Shown here: positions 1 through 11,737 of the stretch, piece after piece | Position numbering within the stretch: the stretch's first letter is position 1 | How the letters are laid out: the number at the start of each line of letters is the position of its first letter | DNA from: Nannobrachium achirus | Taxonomy: Eukaryota; Chordata; Actinopteri; Myctophiformes; Myctophidae | NCBI GenBank assembly: GCA_963921795.1 | Contig: OY997652.1 | Coordinates: forward strand, 56,830,838-56,894,837 | Length of the DNA stretch: 64,000 bases | Direction: 5' to 3' | Translations under genes and position numbers: made by a program | The notes under the pieces: model-generated | Database searches by the model: none | What the model was told of the DNA's origin: nothing | The model's input: the letters and a program-made list of their open reading frames with translations, nothing else

Positions 1-1340
1 TATTTGACTTGTTTCAGAGTCCTTCAGCTTAATTGGTTTAACTTAGCCCCGCCCTCTCTTCTGATTGGCCGAAGCTTTTTTTGTCCATAACTCTACTTCA
101 CAACACGTTACTGCTCTCAAACTTGATGGGTGGTCCCACGGCCTCAACGGCTAACCGCTAATGCTAACCACTACTTCTGCTAATGCTAAAGCTAAAAATG
201 CTAATGCTAACAAATGCTAAAGCTAAAAAAGCTAATGTTAAAAATGGTAATATTATGCTAATGCTAAAAAAGCTAATGTTAAAAATGGTAATATTATGCT
301 AACAAATACTAATGCTAAAAAAGCTAATGTTAAAAATGGTAATATTATGCTAACAAATGTTAATGCTAACATGCTAATGTTACAAATGCTAGATAATGCT
401 AAAATGCTAATGTTAGCTAATGTAAAAAATGCTAATAAAAAATGTTAATGATAATGCTAAAAATCTAATGCTAATGCTAACACCAACCGCTACACAAGGT
501 TTCACACACATAGCGAGCTGCAGGCACACTTAAAATTTAGTAGAAATTTTCTTTTCTAGTTTATATGACTTTTTAAGTGTGACTACCATGCAATGGCAAG
601 ACACTTATCCGCCATAAGTAATTAAGTAATGTCACCACAAATTTCAGCATGTAATAACTGCCGCACAATTTACACCACCCCTGCAATATATACATCAAAG
701 GGTGCGGCTCGGCCGGGAATAGGTTGCTATTACTTTTCTTTCCGATCCGCGTTACCATGGTGACGGAATTCGCCAAAAACTACGCCCAAAAACCCCATTC
801 TCATTCAAAGTGAAAACAGAAACTTTGGCGCCACATTACTCTGGCATACTTTTGCCTAGCAACGTGATTTAAACTTTAAAACGCTCACACGACTTTGGAC
901 TTTTTTCCGGCCAATAGGGACGAGCTATAATTGATTAAGCCCCGCCCCCTCTGGATTCCTATTGATTGGGCTTTAAACAGCCATAACTCCAGTTCACTGC
1001 ATGGTACCGTCTTGAAACTTGGTGTCTGGACTTAAACGGCCAATAGGAACGTATTACTTAAGCCCCGCCCCTCTTAAGCCCCACCCCCATCTGATTGGCC
1101 AAAACTTTATTTGGCTCTAACTCATCAACCGTTTGTTGTACAAGCTTGTGGGTAGTACCATTTGACTTGTTTCAGAGATCTTCACCTTAATTGGTTTAAA
1201 TTAGCCCCGCCCCCTCTTCCGATTGTCCGAAACTTTATTTGGCTATAACTCATCAACCGTTTGTCGTACAACCTTGTGGGTGGTGTCATTTGACACGTTT
1301 CAGAGTTACACAAGCACACTTAAAGCTTCTTAGAACATTT
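1..1340. repeat. Composite dispersed repeat block (satellite-like units plus minisatellite)
   Basis: The block contains short units also found at 7760-11191, 28612-28960, 41960-43470, 51120-52850 and 53800-55500. They include GC-box-like stretches reading 'taagccccgccccctct', the phrase 'catcaaccgtttgttgtac', the phrase 'ttgcctagcaacgt', and 'ttacgtcg/ttaccatgg' blocks around 740-770. The order of these modules changes from copy to copy and both orientations occur, as expected of a foldback-type composite repeat. No coding potential is convincing here. Confidence 0.75.
176..480. repeat. GCTAAT-type minisatellite
   Basis: This is a tandem array built from the hexamer 'gctaat' and variants, with longer units such as 'gctaatgttaaaaatggtaatattat' repeated three times at 228-350. 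The same array appears at 10797-10890 and 42215-42640, and in reverse orientation at 8643-8930, 9430-9500, 42738-42870 and 54815-55198. It always sits inside the composite repeat block. Confidence 0.9.
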
Positions 1341-1429
1341 CTTTTCTAGTTAAGACTAGACTACGGGTCCATTTTGTTTCATCTTACAATAAATGCGAGA
1401 AGTCTCTACGTGTATGCGTGTATGTATGA

Positions 1430-1905
1430 ATGTATGTATGTATGTATGTATGTATGACAACAGGTATAATGGGGTTTGCATTAAATGGTAGGGCATTCAC
1501 AGAGATCTCCATATATGGGCATAAAATGGACGCCCGTATGCGGAGCTGATGTCTGACATCAGAGTTTTCCGGAACCGGCACTGTGTCTGCATATGCCCTT
1601 CATGCGGAAGGTGAGTGGTTCAAACCCTGCCGTCAGCAAGGGGGAGAAGACGACAGCCAGCCCCATGGCTTCCCCTATAAGTAACAAGAAATCAGGCAAA
1701 CAGATGGTCAAAACGGGTCCTATGACAACAGGTATAATGGGGTTTGCATTAAAGGGTGGGGCATTCATTCCCTATTTACATCGTTCCCGAGTAGGCCGGT
1801 CCCCGACTAGACACTCGGCCGCCCGACAGACAGATAAAGCGATCTCTATATATGGGCATAAAATGGACGCAGACAGACAGATATAGATATCTCCATATAT
1901 GGGCA
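1430..1905. repeat. Repeated CATATATGGGCAT modules and partial duplication
   Basis: The phrase 'ctccatatatgggcat' occurs at about 1506, 1849 and 1890 and again, in both orientations, near 40236-40315. A second module, 'gacaacaggtataatggg', occurs at about 1455 and 1722 and once more near 7670. The segment also holds a (TGTA)n-like tract at 1420-1455. The modules suggest remnants of one repeated non-coding element, which I do not recognise. Confidence 0.6.
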
Positions 1906-1907
1906 TT

Positions 1908-2066
1908 CATTTAAACACTTCAGCTTAGAGTTAACCGTTTGACATTTATTAGGAATAACATAACCATTTATGCAATGATATTGCCTTGAGTTTGGCAGAT
2001 GGGCTGATGATACAGATTTATTTGTGTAACCATAACATAACACAGAATCTGCTATCTCAGACCCCC
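1908..2066. repeat. Direct repeat, copy 1 (paired with 2530-2696)
   Basis: The sequence starting 'catttaaacacttcagctta' is repeated almost exactly at 2530-2696. The second copy lacks or gains a few bases and reads through the same 'gatgggct' and 'gctatctcagaccccc' ends. The two lie in the same orientation about 620 bp apart. No coding content was seen. Confidence 0.75.
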
Positions 2067-2278
2067 CAGAGCAGAGCATAAGTTACAGATGTACATAAAA
2101 CATGAACTTCCAATTACATCATCAATTACAACACATAGAATAACCATAGTACAATCAAAATTTCATCATACCACAATCATGGAATAACCATGGTACAATC
2201 CACATGTTATCCTATCACAGAGCATCCATTACAACTGAAGCTAAATACCACAGGGAGGAGGCCGGGGAAGTGGTGGAT

Positions 2279-2529
2279 TTTTCTAACACATCACACAACT
2301 TGCTTTGACAGCTGAACAAGTAGAATGAGCAGTGAGCAGAGGCTGCTTATAATGACTACACTGAGAAATGAGGGTGTGTATGAAGTAGCTTGTAGCGAAT
2401 GAGAATGAAGTAAGAATGAACATGGGCGTATGAATTAATTAGCTGTTAGCGAATGAAGAGGGGGGGTTCGGGCTATATCTAGACTCTAACTTCCGTGTCC
2501 AAATGAACTACGCTGCATGCGCTAGATTT
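2279..2529. repeat. Direct repeat, copy A (paired with 7381-7627)
   Basis: About 245 bp from 'tttttctaacacatcacaca' to 'cgctagatt' is repeated at 7381-7627 in the same orientation with a few substitutions. The pair brackets 4.85 kb that contains the 4118-6013 element. The repeats do not have TG...CA ends, and the module that follows copy B (7640-7740) matches sequence lying before copy A (1690-1800). A simple LTR pair therefore does not explain them. Confidence 0.75.
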
Positions 2530-4113
2530 CATTTAAACACTTCAGCTTAGAGTTAACCATTTGACATTTATTAGAAATAACATAACCATTTATGCAATGA
2601 TATTGCATTGAGTTTGGCAGATGGGCTCTGCTCTGATGATATACAGATTTATCTGTGTAACCATAACATAACAGAATCTGCTATCTCAGACCCCCAACAC
2701 TCACTCACATGGTGTGAGCATAATCCATGCAGAGCCACACCTTTAATATGAATGAGATAAGACATATATGTGAATGAAATGTGGTAGAACAACTATATGA
2801 GATTTCATTTTCAATGAAATATACGCCATGGGTGCAGTGTCCCATTTCCATTAAACGCAGAGCCGTATGCCCTCCTCATCTAAAAGCCGTTATCCCCACC
2901 GATGTGATACTTAGATGAGGATTAATGGCAACCTAACGAATAAGACTAGGAATAGACGACAAGCATGTCTAATTTTCTTCATATGCAAGGTGACCCAGCC
3001 CTACTACTCGTGGTAACTCAGCAACAACCTAACGGCAAACCATGATCTCCGGCGAAAACAGATTTTATATGAACAAAATATTCTATCTAGTGATCTAACT
3101 ATGTGATAATTTCCTTCATATCAGAAATCATATTCTCCGGTGAAAACAGATTTGATATGAACAGATATTCTATCTAGTGATCTAACTATGTGTAATTTCC
3201 TTCATGTCATTCATCCGAGTGCTCGAAATGACGCCCCATTCATGTGGACCCTGTTTCAGGCACTGATCCTGATACAGCCAGATGAATTATTAGGGCAAAC
3301 CATGTTCTCCGGCGAGAACAGACCTGTCATGAAGAAAATATGCTACCTAAAGAACTACTATGAATAAAGACAGACATAACCTCCGAACCCCCAACCAGCA
3401 CTACGGCAGGAGTATGATGACCAATTAACAATAAGAAAATCATGCCATCTTGAATGATATTAGTCAACGCTCATGCTTTCTGAGATGCAAGAATCTCATT
3501 GCCTCAAGCAACTTGGTAATAAAACTGGCCCACTGCAGACCCCTCTGCCTGCGTATGCAGCTGATGAGGCTACAACCAAAACTAAGCATCTGGTGAGTCA
3601 AATTTAACCATCCCATCGCCTTAAGGGCTGAGCCCTTCTGATTGGTTCAGTGATAAAGCTGGTACATGAATAAAGCTACTTGCAAATACAAGTTAACTGA
3701 ACCAATAGTATTGAATCAGCTGACACAGTAGATAATCAGCTTAACCTTTAATGCCTTCTAAATGCTAATTCATGAAAAGCTGCAATCCAATCTACTACAA
3801 TAATTACATTATTGTGTTGTTTAATTAAAGTTGTTTGTTTAAGTAGGCATATTTTATGTATACAGTAATACATTTAATGTAATAATTATATTAATTGCCC
3901 CTATTAGGCTACCTAAACTTTAGGATCCAGGCAGAATTTTGATACCAGCCTCACACATAATGATTATAAATGAATTATCCAATGATCAATAAGAATACCG
4001 TCTGTCATTCACTGTTATGTGATATATGAAGGATCCTAGGCAACAAGCCCAAGCTTTCTTTGATCTCCTTTTAGCTGACCATGAACTGTACTGACATAAA
4101 ATTATGCCTTTCT
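2530..4113. other. AT-rich non-coding stretch with a short tandem duplication
   Basis: No credible gene is present. The start is copy 2 of the direct repeat (2530-2696). At 3043-3210 a unit of roughly 88 bp, containing 'tctccggcgaaaacagattt' and 'ctatctagtgatctaactat', is present twice in tandem, with a third diverged partial copy at about 3300-3330. The remainder is unrecognised. Confidence 0.6.
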
Positions 4114-4117
4114 TATA

Positions 4118-6013
4118 TCGAGGGCTTGGAGTGCAAAGGGCCCAAGTGACATTTTTGACGAAAATGACTTTTTTACATCATTTTAAAGGTCTCTGCGAAC
4201 TCTATCAGATGGTGAAATTTTTACGTAATAATAATTTCCACTTTTTGAAATAAAGCCTAAAAACCAAAAAGGCGCATGTGAAAACCTTCAGTTGAACTTG
4301 GAGCGCAAAAGGCCTAAGTGCACGTGTAGTATACCAAACCAGACACACGTGGCCCTAATAGGCACCAAATTTGGCACAAACACTGTTCAGGAGCCTGCCA
4401 TGACAATAGTCACACCAGGGGCCTTGTGTGGCCCCCAGGGACCACATTAGGGCCCCTCGTGGGCCCTGGGTGCCACAGGGGAACAGAGATAGTAACTTGC
4501 CAGAAACTGCTCTGATCCGCACCAAACAAAGATTAATCAGGGGTCTGCATTCAGAGTAGCCACACCAGAGGCCATGAGTGGCCCCCAGGTGCAAAATCAA
4601 GGCCCCCAGGGGCCCCTAGATGCCACAGTTGCACCGTTGGTCCACTCTGCACCAGACGTGGCATAAACACTGTTCAGGGGTTTGCCATGACAAAAGTCAC
4701 ACAAGGGGCCATGTGTGGCCCCCAGGGGCCACGTTAGGGGCCCGCAGGGGCCTTTGGGTGCCACAGGCGCACTGTTGCCCCATTACGCATCAAACTTGTC
4801 ACAAACACTGTCCAGGGGTCTGCCCTGAGAATAGTCACACCAGGGGCCACATTAAGGGCCCCCAGGGGCCTCTGGATACCACAGATAAACTGATGCCCCA
4901 TTACGCACCAAACGTGTCACAAACATTGTTCAGCGCCATATTTGGTGCAGATCAAAGCAGCAGTGTGGCACATGGGGCCCGTGATGTGGCCCCTGGTGAG
5001 ACTAGTGTTATAGCAGACCCCTGAACAGTGTTTGTGCCATATTTGGTGCAGATCAGAGCAACGGTGCACCTTTGGCACCCTGGGGGCCCCTGATATGGCA
5101 CACTGGGGCCCCTGATGTGGCCTGTGAGGTGGCCCCATGGTGTGGCATTGTCATGGCAGACCCCTGAACAGTGTTCATGCCAAGTTTGGTGCAGATTGTA
5201 GCAACGGTGCACCTTTGGCACCTTGGGCCCCCGGGGGCCCCTGATATGGCCCACTGGAGCCCCCGATTTGGCATGTGAGGTGGCTCCTGGTGTGACTATT
5301 GTCATGGTTGACCCCTGAACAGTGTTTTTGCCAGGTTTGGTGCAGATTGGAGCAACAGTGCACCTTTGGCACCCTGGGGCCCCTGATGTAGCCCTTGGTG
5401 TAACTATTGTCATGGCAGATCCCTGAACAGTGTTTATGCCCAGTTTCGTGCAGATTGGAGCAGCGGTGCACCTTTTGCACACTGGGGCCCCTGATGTAGC
5501 CCTTGGTGTAACTATTGTCATGGCAGAACGCTGAACAGTGTTTATGGCCAGTGTCGTGCAGATTGGATGAACGGTGCACTTGTGGCACCCAAGGGCCCCC
5601 TGGGCCTCTGATTTTCCCCTGGGGAAATGTGGACCCTGGTGTGGCTACTCTGATCGCAGACCCCTGATTAGTGTTTGTGCCAAGTTTGGTGCAGATCGAA
5701 AGAGTTACTGTGTCTGGTCCAGTATTATTATTGTCTGAATGTCACTTGGGCCCTAAACATTAAGCAAAAAGCTATAAAATGTTGGAGCTCAAAGGGCCTA
5801 AGTGACAGTTTTGAAATAAAAAAAAAGTAGTTTTGTACTTTTTTATGTACATACCTATTCAAATATCAATTCCTTTTAGCTTAATCTGTATAAAAGTACT
5901 GCTTACATATGTTGTTTTTAATAAAATAGTTACAGTCAATCAAAACTTTGTTTTTTGCTCTCCTGTAAAATTCTGAAAATGTCACTTGGGCCCTTTGCGC
6001 TCCAAGCCCTCGA
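4118..6013. mobile_element. Non-autonomous inverted-repeat element with internal satellite, TATA duplication
   Basis: The ends are long inverted repeats. The left end reads 'tcgagggcttggagtgcaaa' followed by 'gggcccaagtgacattt', and the right end is its near-perfect complement. TATA flanks both ends (4114-4117 and 6014-6017), consistent with a 4 bp target duplication. A second, degenerate copy of the end lies inside each terminus (about 4300 and 5790). The interior is a tandem array of units of about 125 bp that switches orientation near 4930-4960. No transposase is present. The superfamily is not determined. Confidence 0.7.
4340..5700. repeat. GC-rich tandem array of ~125 bp units, inverted about its centre
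   Basis: Units contain 'cagacccctgaacagtgttt', 'tttggtgcagatc', 'cggtgcacctttggcaccc' and 'gggcccctga' in the right half (about 4960-5700). The left half (4340-4930) carries the same units as reverse complement. The open frames here (for example 4952-5521) are by-products of the repeat. Confidence 0.8.
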
Positions 6014-7380
6014 TATATGCACACTACGAAACACATCGATCAATAAATCACCATTGATCAAACATCAAGACAATGTATAAAACAGTGAAGCTTTCACATG
6101 TCCAGCACATGAATGCATGTAAGCTATGAATTGCATCATAAATAATATGATACAATGCCAATTATACAATGCTAGAATGCTTAGAGTTGCATAAGTTTAT
6201 GCTAACCAAGCAATGAAGCTATCAGATGTCAAGCACAGGAATAGATGAAAGCTAGCTTTAGCTTAGCATGAACAAACAACCTGGATGCTAGCATTAGCTT
6301 TCACCACCAAACAATTAAAATGAGGAAATCACGATACCACATGCTGCAATGCACAATACTCCGACTATCCAATTGGATATATCCTCATACAGGCCTGTAA
6401 TGAAATGTCAACATATGTTCAAAAGTTACTTACCAAGTAGGCTACTAGGCTGTATACATCATGCCTCAAGGTCCAAACACTCAAACTAGGCTTTAGGCCA
6501 AACAGGCCTCAAACCTGGAAGCCCTTAAGGCAGCTCTTAACCACATTTTCCCGTCACACATTTTAACTAAATATAATATTCTCAATCTCGACTCAATTCC
6601 TATACTAATTGACTCCAAAGCAAGCTAGAAAGACAGTGCTGAAGTGAGATCAACACTGCACCACACCAAGATGAAACTCTCCGGTTGCCAGAGTCTGTGA
6701 GTGAAACAAGGGACCAGGTCTATGAAAACAAGCCCAAAGTTTCACCACTTCACCACTCTAATTATGTTTGCCATTTCCTAAAGGAACGACGAAGGCAAGG
6801 CCATATAGACAACTACACTTCAGAACAATCCCAACCAGAAGCAACCCACAACTAGAACTTTAACAGGAAACAAAACCCAAGTTGCTTATAATGAGCAGAC
6901 GTGACAACACTGCCAGCCTGAGAACAGGTGTGGATGTGTGAATGATAGAAGCAGTACAGACTGGTTATGAGAGGCTTCTGGTTACAAAGAAGCCTCCATT
7001 ATCCTACTTTCCACCACATTGGAAAATGTACTGGTGCCTACGTTTATAAGCCACAAAGTAATCACGTGAGCAAGACCTTCATTACCATACTTATCGTACA
7101 CAGAAGAGACTGGACTCCTGCAGGCAGAAATGAAAGCTTCCCCATTACAGAAGATGGTGCAGGCTAATTCCTGGTCAGAATCCATTGAATGACTATGCTG
7201 CTACTTCACAGAACAACCACATATATCGAGGATATCCAACACATGATATCAGGTTAACTTTACAACTCAAAGCAAGACATAAACCATTGACCTCGAGAAC
7301 CATTTAGTTTAGGCTATTTTTGCCACACCTGATTTCCAACCAAATGCTACATGCAGCTACATGCAGAGTAAACCAGACTA
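6014..7380. other. Unassigned non-coding stretch
   Basis: The region is AT-rich with 'gctagc/ttagct' phrases (6235-6300). It contains only short overlapping open frames around 6967-7185 on both strands that show no recognisable motif. I see no RNA gene or mobile-element end inside it. Confidence 0.5.
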
Positions 7381-7627
7381 TTTTTCTAACACATCACACA
7401 ACCTGCTTTGACAACTGAACATGTAGAATGAGCAGTGAGCAGAGGCTGCTTATAAGGACTACACTGAGAAATGAGGGCATGTATGAAGTAGCTTGTAGCG
7501 AATGAGAATGAAGTAGGAATGAACGTGGGCGTATGAATTAATTAGCTGTTAGCGAATGAAGAGGGGGGGTTCGGGGTATAGCTAGACTCTAACTTCTGTG
7601 TCCAAATGAACTACGCTGCGCTAGATT
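7381..7627. repeat. Direct repeat, copy B (paired with 2279-2529)
   Basis: This is the second copy of the 245 bp direct repeat. It is followed at 7640-7740 by the 'ggtcaaaacgggtcctatga' module, also present at 1700-1800. Confidence 0.75.
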
Positions 7628-7944
7628 AAATGGACACAGGCAAAAAGATGGTCAAAACGGGTCCTATGACAACAGGTGTAATGGGGTTTGCATTAAAGGG
7701 CGGGGCATTCATTCCCTATTTACATTGTTCCCGCCTTTGCTAGACGCTCGGCCGAGGGCGGCCGAGCTTCTAGTTTAGTTAAATTAGCACTAGGCTACGG
7801 TTCCATTTGGTTCCATTTAGTTAATACTGCTAATTCAAACAATGCAAACATAGAATACATAGATAATTTAGTTGAAAGAAAACAAAATGTGTCAGTCAAT
7901 TAGCAACAATGATTCACAGAAAAATGGTGAAGACGGCACTTAAT

Positions 7945-8345
7945 CAAGTTTAATGTAAGGTAAAGGACTCTTAATCCAGTCATTTGACGCCACCCACAAG
8001 TCTGTACGACAAACGGTTCACAAGATAAAGGGTCACTTCCTGTTTGGGGAGGGGCACTTCCTGTTTGGCGAAATAGGCCCCAATTAAGGTTAAGGACTCT
8101 TAAACAAGTCATATGACACCACCCACGCATCTGTACGACAAATGGTTCATGCGATGAAGAGGCACTTCCTGTTTGGCGAAGGGCACTTCCTGTTTGGTGA
8201 AGGAAACGCCAATTAAGGTTAAGGACTCTTAATCAAGTCATATGACGCCACCCACACGTCTGTACGACAAACGGTTCATGATATATAGAGGCACTTCCTG
8301 TTTGGCGAAGAGCACTTCCTGTTACAGAGGGGGCGGGGCTTAGTC
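7945..8345. repeat. ~123 bp satellite array, forward orientation
   Basis: Units carry 'cacttcctgtttggcgaag', 'caattaaggttaaggactct', 'aatcaagtcatatgac' and 'ctgtacgacaaacggttcat'. About three units occur here. The same array is at 9655-9830 and 51817-52745, and reversed at 9955-10800. Confidence 0.9.
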
Positions 8346-8642
8346 AATTACAGCTCATCTCTATTGGCCGGAAAAATATCAAAGTTGTGTGTGCATTTTA
8401 AAGGTTAAATGACGTTTGTCAATGGGGGTTTTTGCGCGTAGTTTTTTACGGAAAGAAAAGTAATAGTACACCAATCCCGGCCGAGCCGCACATTTTGATG
8501 TATACATTGCGGCGGTGGCGTAAATCGTGCGGCAGTTATTACGTGCAGAAATTTGCGGGAAGAATATTATTACTAGAAAAGAAAATTTCTATCAAATTTT
8601 GTGTGCCTGCAGCTCGCTGTGTGCAACCTTGTATAGCAGTTG

Positions 8643-8930
8643 GTATTAGCATTAGCATTTATGCATTAACATTAACATCATTAGTAGAATTTAACATTAG
8701 CATTTTTATCATTAGCTTTAACTTTAGCATTATCATTGATTTTTTTTTTGCTTTAGCATTAGTGAGCATTAGCATTTTAGCATTAGCAATTTTAGTATTG
8801 CATTCGTTAGCATTAGCATTTTTAACATTAGCATTTGTTAGCATTAGCATTTGTTAGCATTAGCATTTGGTAGCATTAACATTTGTTAACATTAGCATTT
8901 GTTAGCATTAGCATGTGTTGGCAATAGCTT
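8643..8930. repeat. GCATTA minisatellite (complement of GCTAAT array)
   Basis: Tandem 'agcattagcatttgtt'-like units. Open frames over it code for low-complexity peptides on both strands and are not genes. Confidence 0.9.
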
Positions 8931-9954
8931 AACACCCATGGAGCCAAACTCGTTCAGGGACGAGTTAAGGCCACTAGGTGTCCCCCTGCCAAAAGGAAGT
9001 TATCTCGTTTACAGACGAGGCAACGAAGAGTTAACTCTACGAGCCTGCAGCTGCCCTCTGAATGACCTGAGTCCATTACGTCACCCGGCAGCTGCAGGCA
9101 GCTCTTCTGGGGGAGAAATTGCGGAAGCACTTTACATTGCTTTAGATTCTACTTTGAAACATAAGAAGGGCTTTATCTAAGAATGAGATGAAAACAGCAC
9201 CAGGGAAGCAGAGAGCTGATTGTTTCCACGGCGACACTTTACCGCGATGGTCGGTCCCGGTTTGGATTTTAGTTTCGCGAGCGTTTGTAAACAAATGGAT
9301 TATCCTCCTCAATCTTCTCTGGACACGCACGTGCACACGCACGAAGCTTGCGAGGCACGTCAAAACAAAGCGTAAGTCAATGGTGGCAGCAGCAACAGCT
9401 ATAAATGTTATAAACCTTAGCAGCCCATGTGTTAAGCATTTGTTAGCATTAGCATTTGTTAGCATTAGCATGTGTTAGCATTAGCATTAGCATTAGCGGT
9501 TAGCCGTTGGGACTGTGGGACCACCCACCGAGTTTGAGACCAGTAACGTGTTGGGAAGTGGAGACATGGCTGTTAAAAGCCCAGCCAATAGGAAGGCAGA
9601 GGGGGCGGGGCTTAAGCAATTACAGATCATTCCTGTGCTGTAAACTGGAATTATAGCTGTTTGGCGAAGGAAGCACCAATTAAGGTTAAGGACTCTTAAT
9701 CAATTCATATGACACCACCCACGCGTCTGTACGACAAACGGTTCATGAGATATAGAGGCACTTCCTGTTTGGCGAAGGGCACTTCCTGTTTGGCAAAAGA
9801 AGCACCAATTAAGGTTAATGGGGGACTCTGATAAAACCCCAGAAACTTTGGCCCCACATTACTCTGACATATTTTTGCCTAGCAACGTCACTTAAACTTT
9901 GGTCTTTTTCCGGCCAATAGGGATGAGCTGTAATTGATTAAGCCCCGCCCCCTC

Positions 9955-10800
9955 TGTAACAGGAAGTGCCCTTCGCCAAACAGGAAGTGCCTCTACATCT
10001 CAGGAACCGTTTGTCGTACAGATGCGTGGGTGGCGTTCATATGACTTGATTAAGAGTCATTAACCTTAATTGGGGCCTATTTCGCCAAACAGGAAGTGCC
10101 CCTCACCAAACAGGAAGTGACCCTTTATCTCATGAACCGTTTGTCGTAGAGACTCATGGGTGTTGTCATATGACTTGATTAAGAGTCCTTAACCTTAATT
10201 GGGGCCTATTTCGCCAAACAGTAAGTGCCCCTCACCAAACAGGAAGTGACCTTTTATCTCATGAACCGTTTGTCGTACAGACTCGTGGGTGGCGTCAAAT
10301 GACTTGATTAACAGTCCTTAACTTTAATTGGGGCCTATTTCGCCAAAGAGGAAGTGCCCCTCACCAAACAGGAAGTGACCCTATATCTGATGAACCGTTT
10401 GTCGTACAGATACGTGGGTGGCATCAAATGACTTGATTAAGAGTCCTTAACCTTAATTGGGGCCTATTTCGCCAAACAGGAAGTGCCCCTCACCAAACAG
10501 GAAGTGACCCTATATCTCATGAATCGTTTGTCGTACAGCCGCGTGGGTGGTGCATTATGACTCGATTAAGAGTCCTTAACCTTAATTGGGGCCTATTTCG
10601 CCAAACAGGAAGTGCCCCTCACCAAACAGGAAGTGACCCTATATCTCATCAACCATTTGTCATACAGATGCGTGGGTGGTGTCATATGACTTGATTAAGA
10701 GTCCTTAACCTTAATTGATGCTTCCTTCGCCAAACAGGAAGTGCCCTTCGCCAAACAGGAAGTGCCTCTATATCTCGTGAACCGTTAGTCGTACAGTCGA
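9955..10800. repeat. ~123 bp satellite array, reverse orientation
   Basis: Six to seven consecutive units read 'ttcgccaaacaggaagtgcc', 'ctcatgaaccgtttgtcgta', 'atgacttgattaagagtcct' and 'taaccttaattggggcctat'. The units differ from each other by a few percent, so the array is old enough to have diverged but still clearly tandem. Confidence 0.92.
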
Positions 10801-11255
10801 TAATGTTAAAGCTAATGCAAAAAATGCTAATGTTAAAAAATCTAACGATAATCTAACGCTAATGCTAACACCGAAAAAAATCTAACGCTAATGCTAACAT
10901 CAACCGCTACACAAGGTTGCACACACTTAGCGAGCTGCAGGCACACTTAAAATTTTGTAGAAATTTTCTTTTCTAGTTAAGTATTTTCCTTGCAAATTTC
11001 GGCACGTAATAACTGCCGCACGATTTACGCCACCGCCGCAATATATACATCAAAACGTGTGGCTCGGCCGGGAATGGTGTGCTATTACTTATCCTTCCGA
11101 TCCGTGTTACCATTGCGACGTAATTCGCAAAAAAACTACGCCCAAAAACACCATTGACTTAGAATGGGAGACATTTCGGCACGTAATAACTAGAAAGAAG
11201 TAGTCGCCAGCACTCAAGGAATATCCTTTTTACATGATTTTATTTACCTCAATGG

Positions 11256-11308
11256 ACAGTGTACGGACGCGTTTCAGCCCTTAGGCCTTCCTCAGCGTTG
11301 CATGCATG
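11256..11308 (-). ncRNA. Hammerhead ribozyme-like motif of the Penelope-like element
   Basis: On the minus strand the motif reads CTGAGGA, then a stem-loop arm (AGGCC, loop, GGCT), then GAAAC, then GCGTC. These fit the hammerhead core CUGANGA / stem II / GAAA / (stem III) / GUH. Stem III would be the palindrome ACGCGU, which needs a dimer or a minimal loop. Bases after the putative cleavage C (CGT) can pair with those before CTGAGGA (ACG), giving a three-pair stem I. Stem II has one mismatch. Hammerheads with very short stem III are known from PLE terminal repeats, and this one is on the coding strand of the PLE here. Activity is not shown. Confidence 0.6.
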
Positions 11309-11737
11309 TAAACTGGAAGTGACGTATATAAGTACGTTGTGTTACAATCACTGTGATTCGTGTCAGCTGACAAAGCTGTTATCACAAAAAATAAATAAAA
11401 AACTTGCAATACAATTACATACATGCTTGGTACCAAAGACAAATATCATGTGTATATAAATTATTTTTAAAAAACCAGTTGAATGTACAATACAAAAATA
11501 CCAAAATACAATACCACTTATAATGACAGAGTCAACTCGTTATGACAAGGCGCCCCCTAGGGGTCTTGGACTGGCCAGTCCTATGTCTTGTAAAGACCAA
11601 AATGACACTGATGAATAGTGCTCTAAGTAGTAAATAGTAATATAAAGAGTAAAGATATAAATTGTAAAAAGTTAGTCGGAGGAAGAGGACAATTGGACAC
11701 ACTGTCTTTTTAAAGCCTCCAAGTAGGAACCTCTTAA

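Larger units (their letters stand above)
7760..11178. repeat. Composite satellite/minisatellite block in foldback arrangement
   Basis: Modules appear in the order: 123 bp satellite units in one orientation (7945-8345), a 'ggaaagaaaagtaatag...attgcggcggtggcg' block (8445-8530), the GCATTA minisatellite (8643-8930), a GC-richer insert (8940-9400), more minisatellite (9430-9500), satellite (9655-9830), then satellite in the opposite orientation (9955-10800) and GCTAAT minisatellite (10797-10890). The block then ends in the complement of the 8445-8620 module (about 10990-11178). The opposed orientations make the whole block an imperfect inverted repeat. Confidence 0.75.

Noticed and set aside
1590..1890. 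tRNA-like 'ggttcaaaccctgccg' suggesting a tRNA gene or SINE head
   Set aside because: Only a B-box-like phrase is present. No D-arm or anticodon stem can be folded around it.
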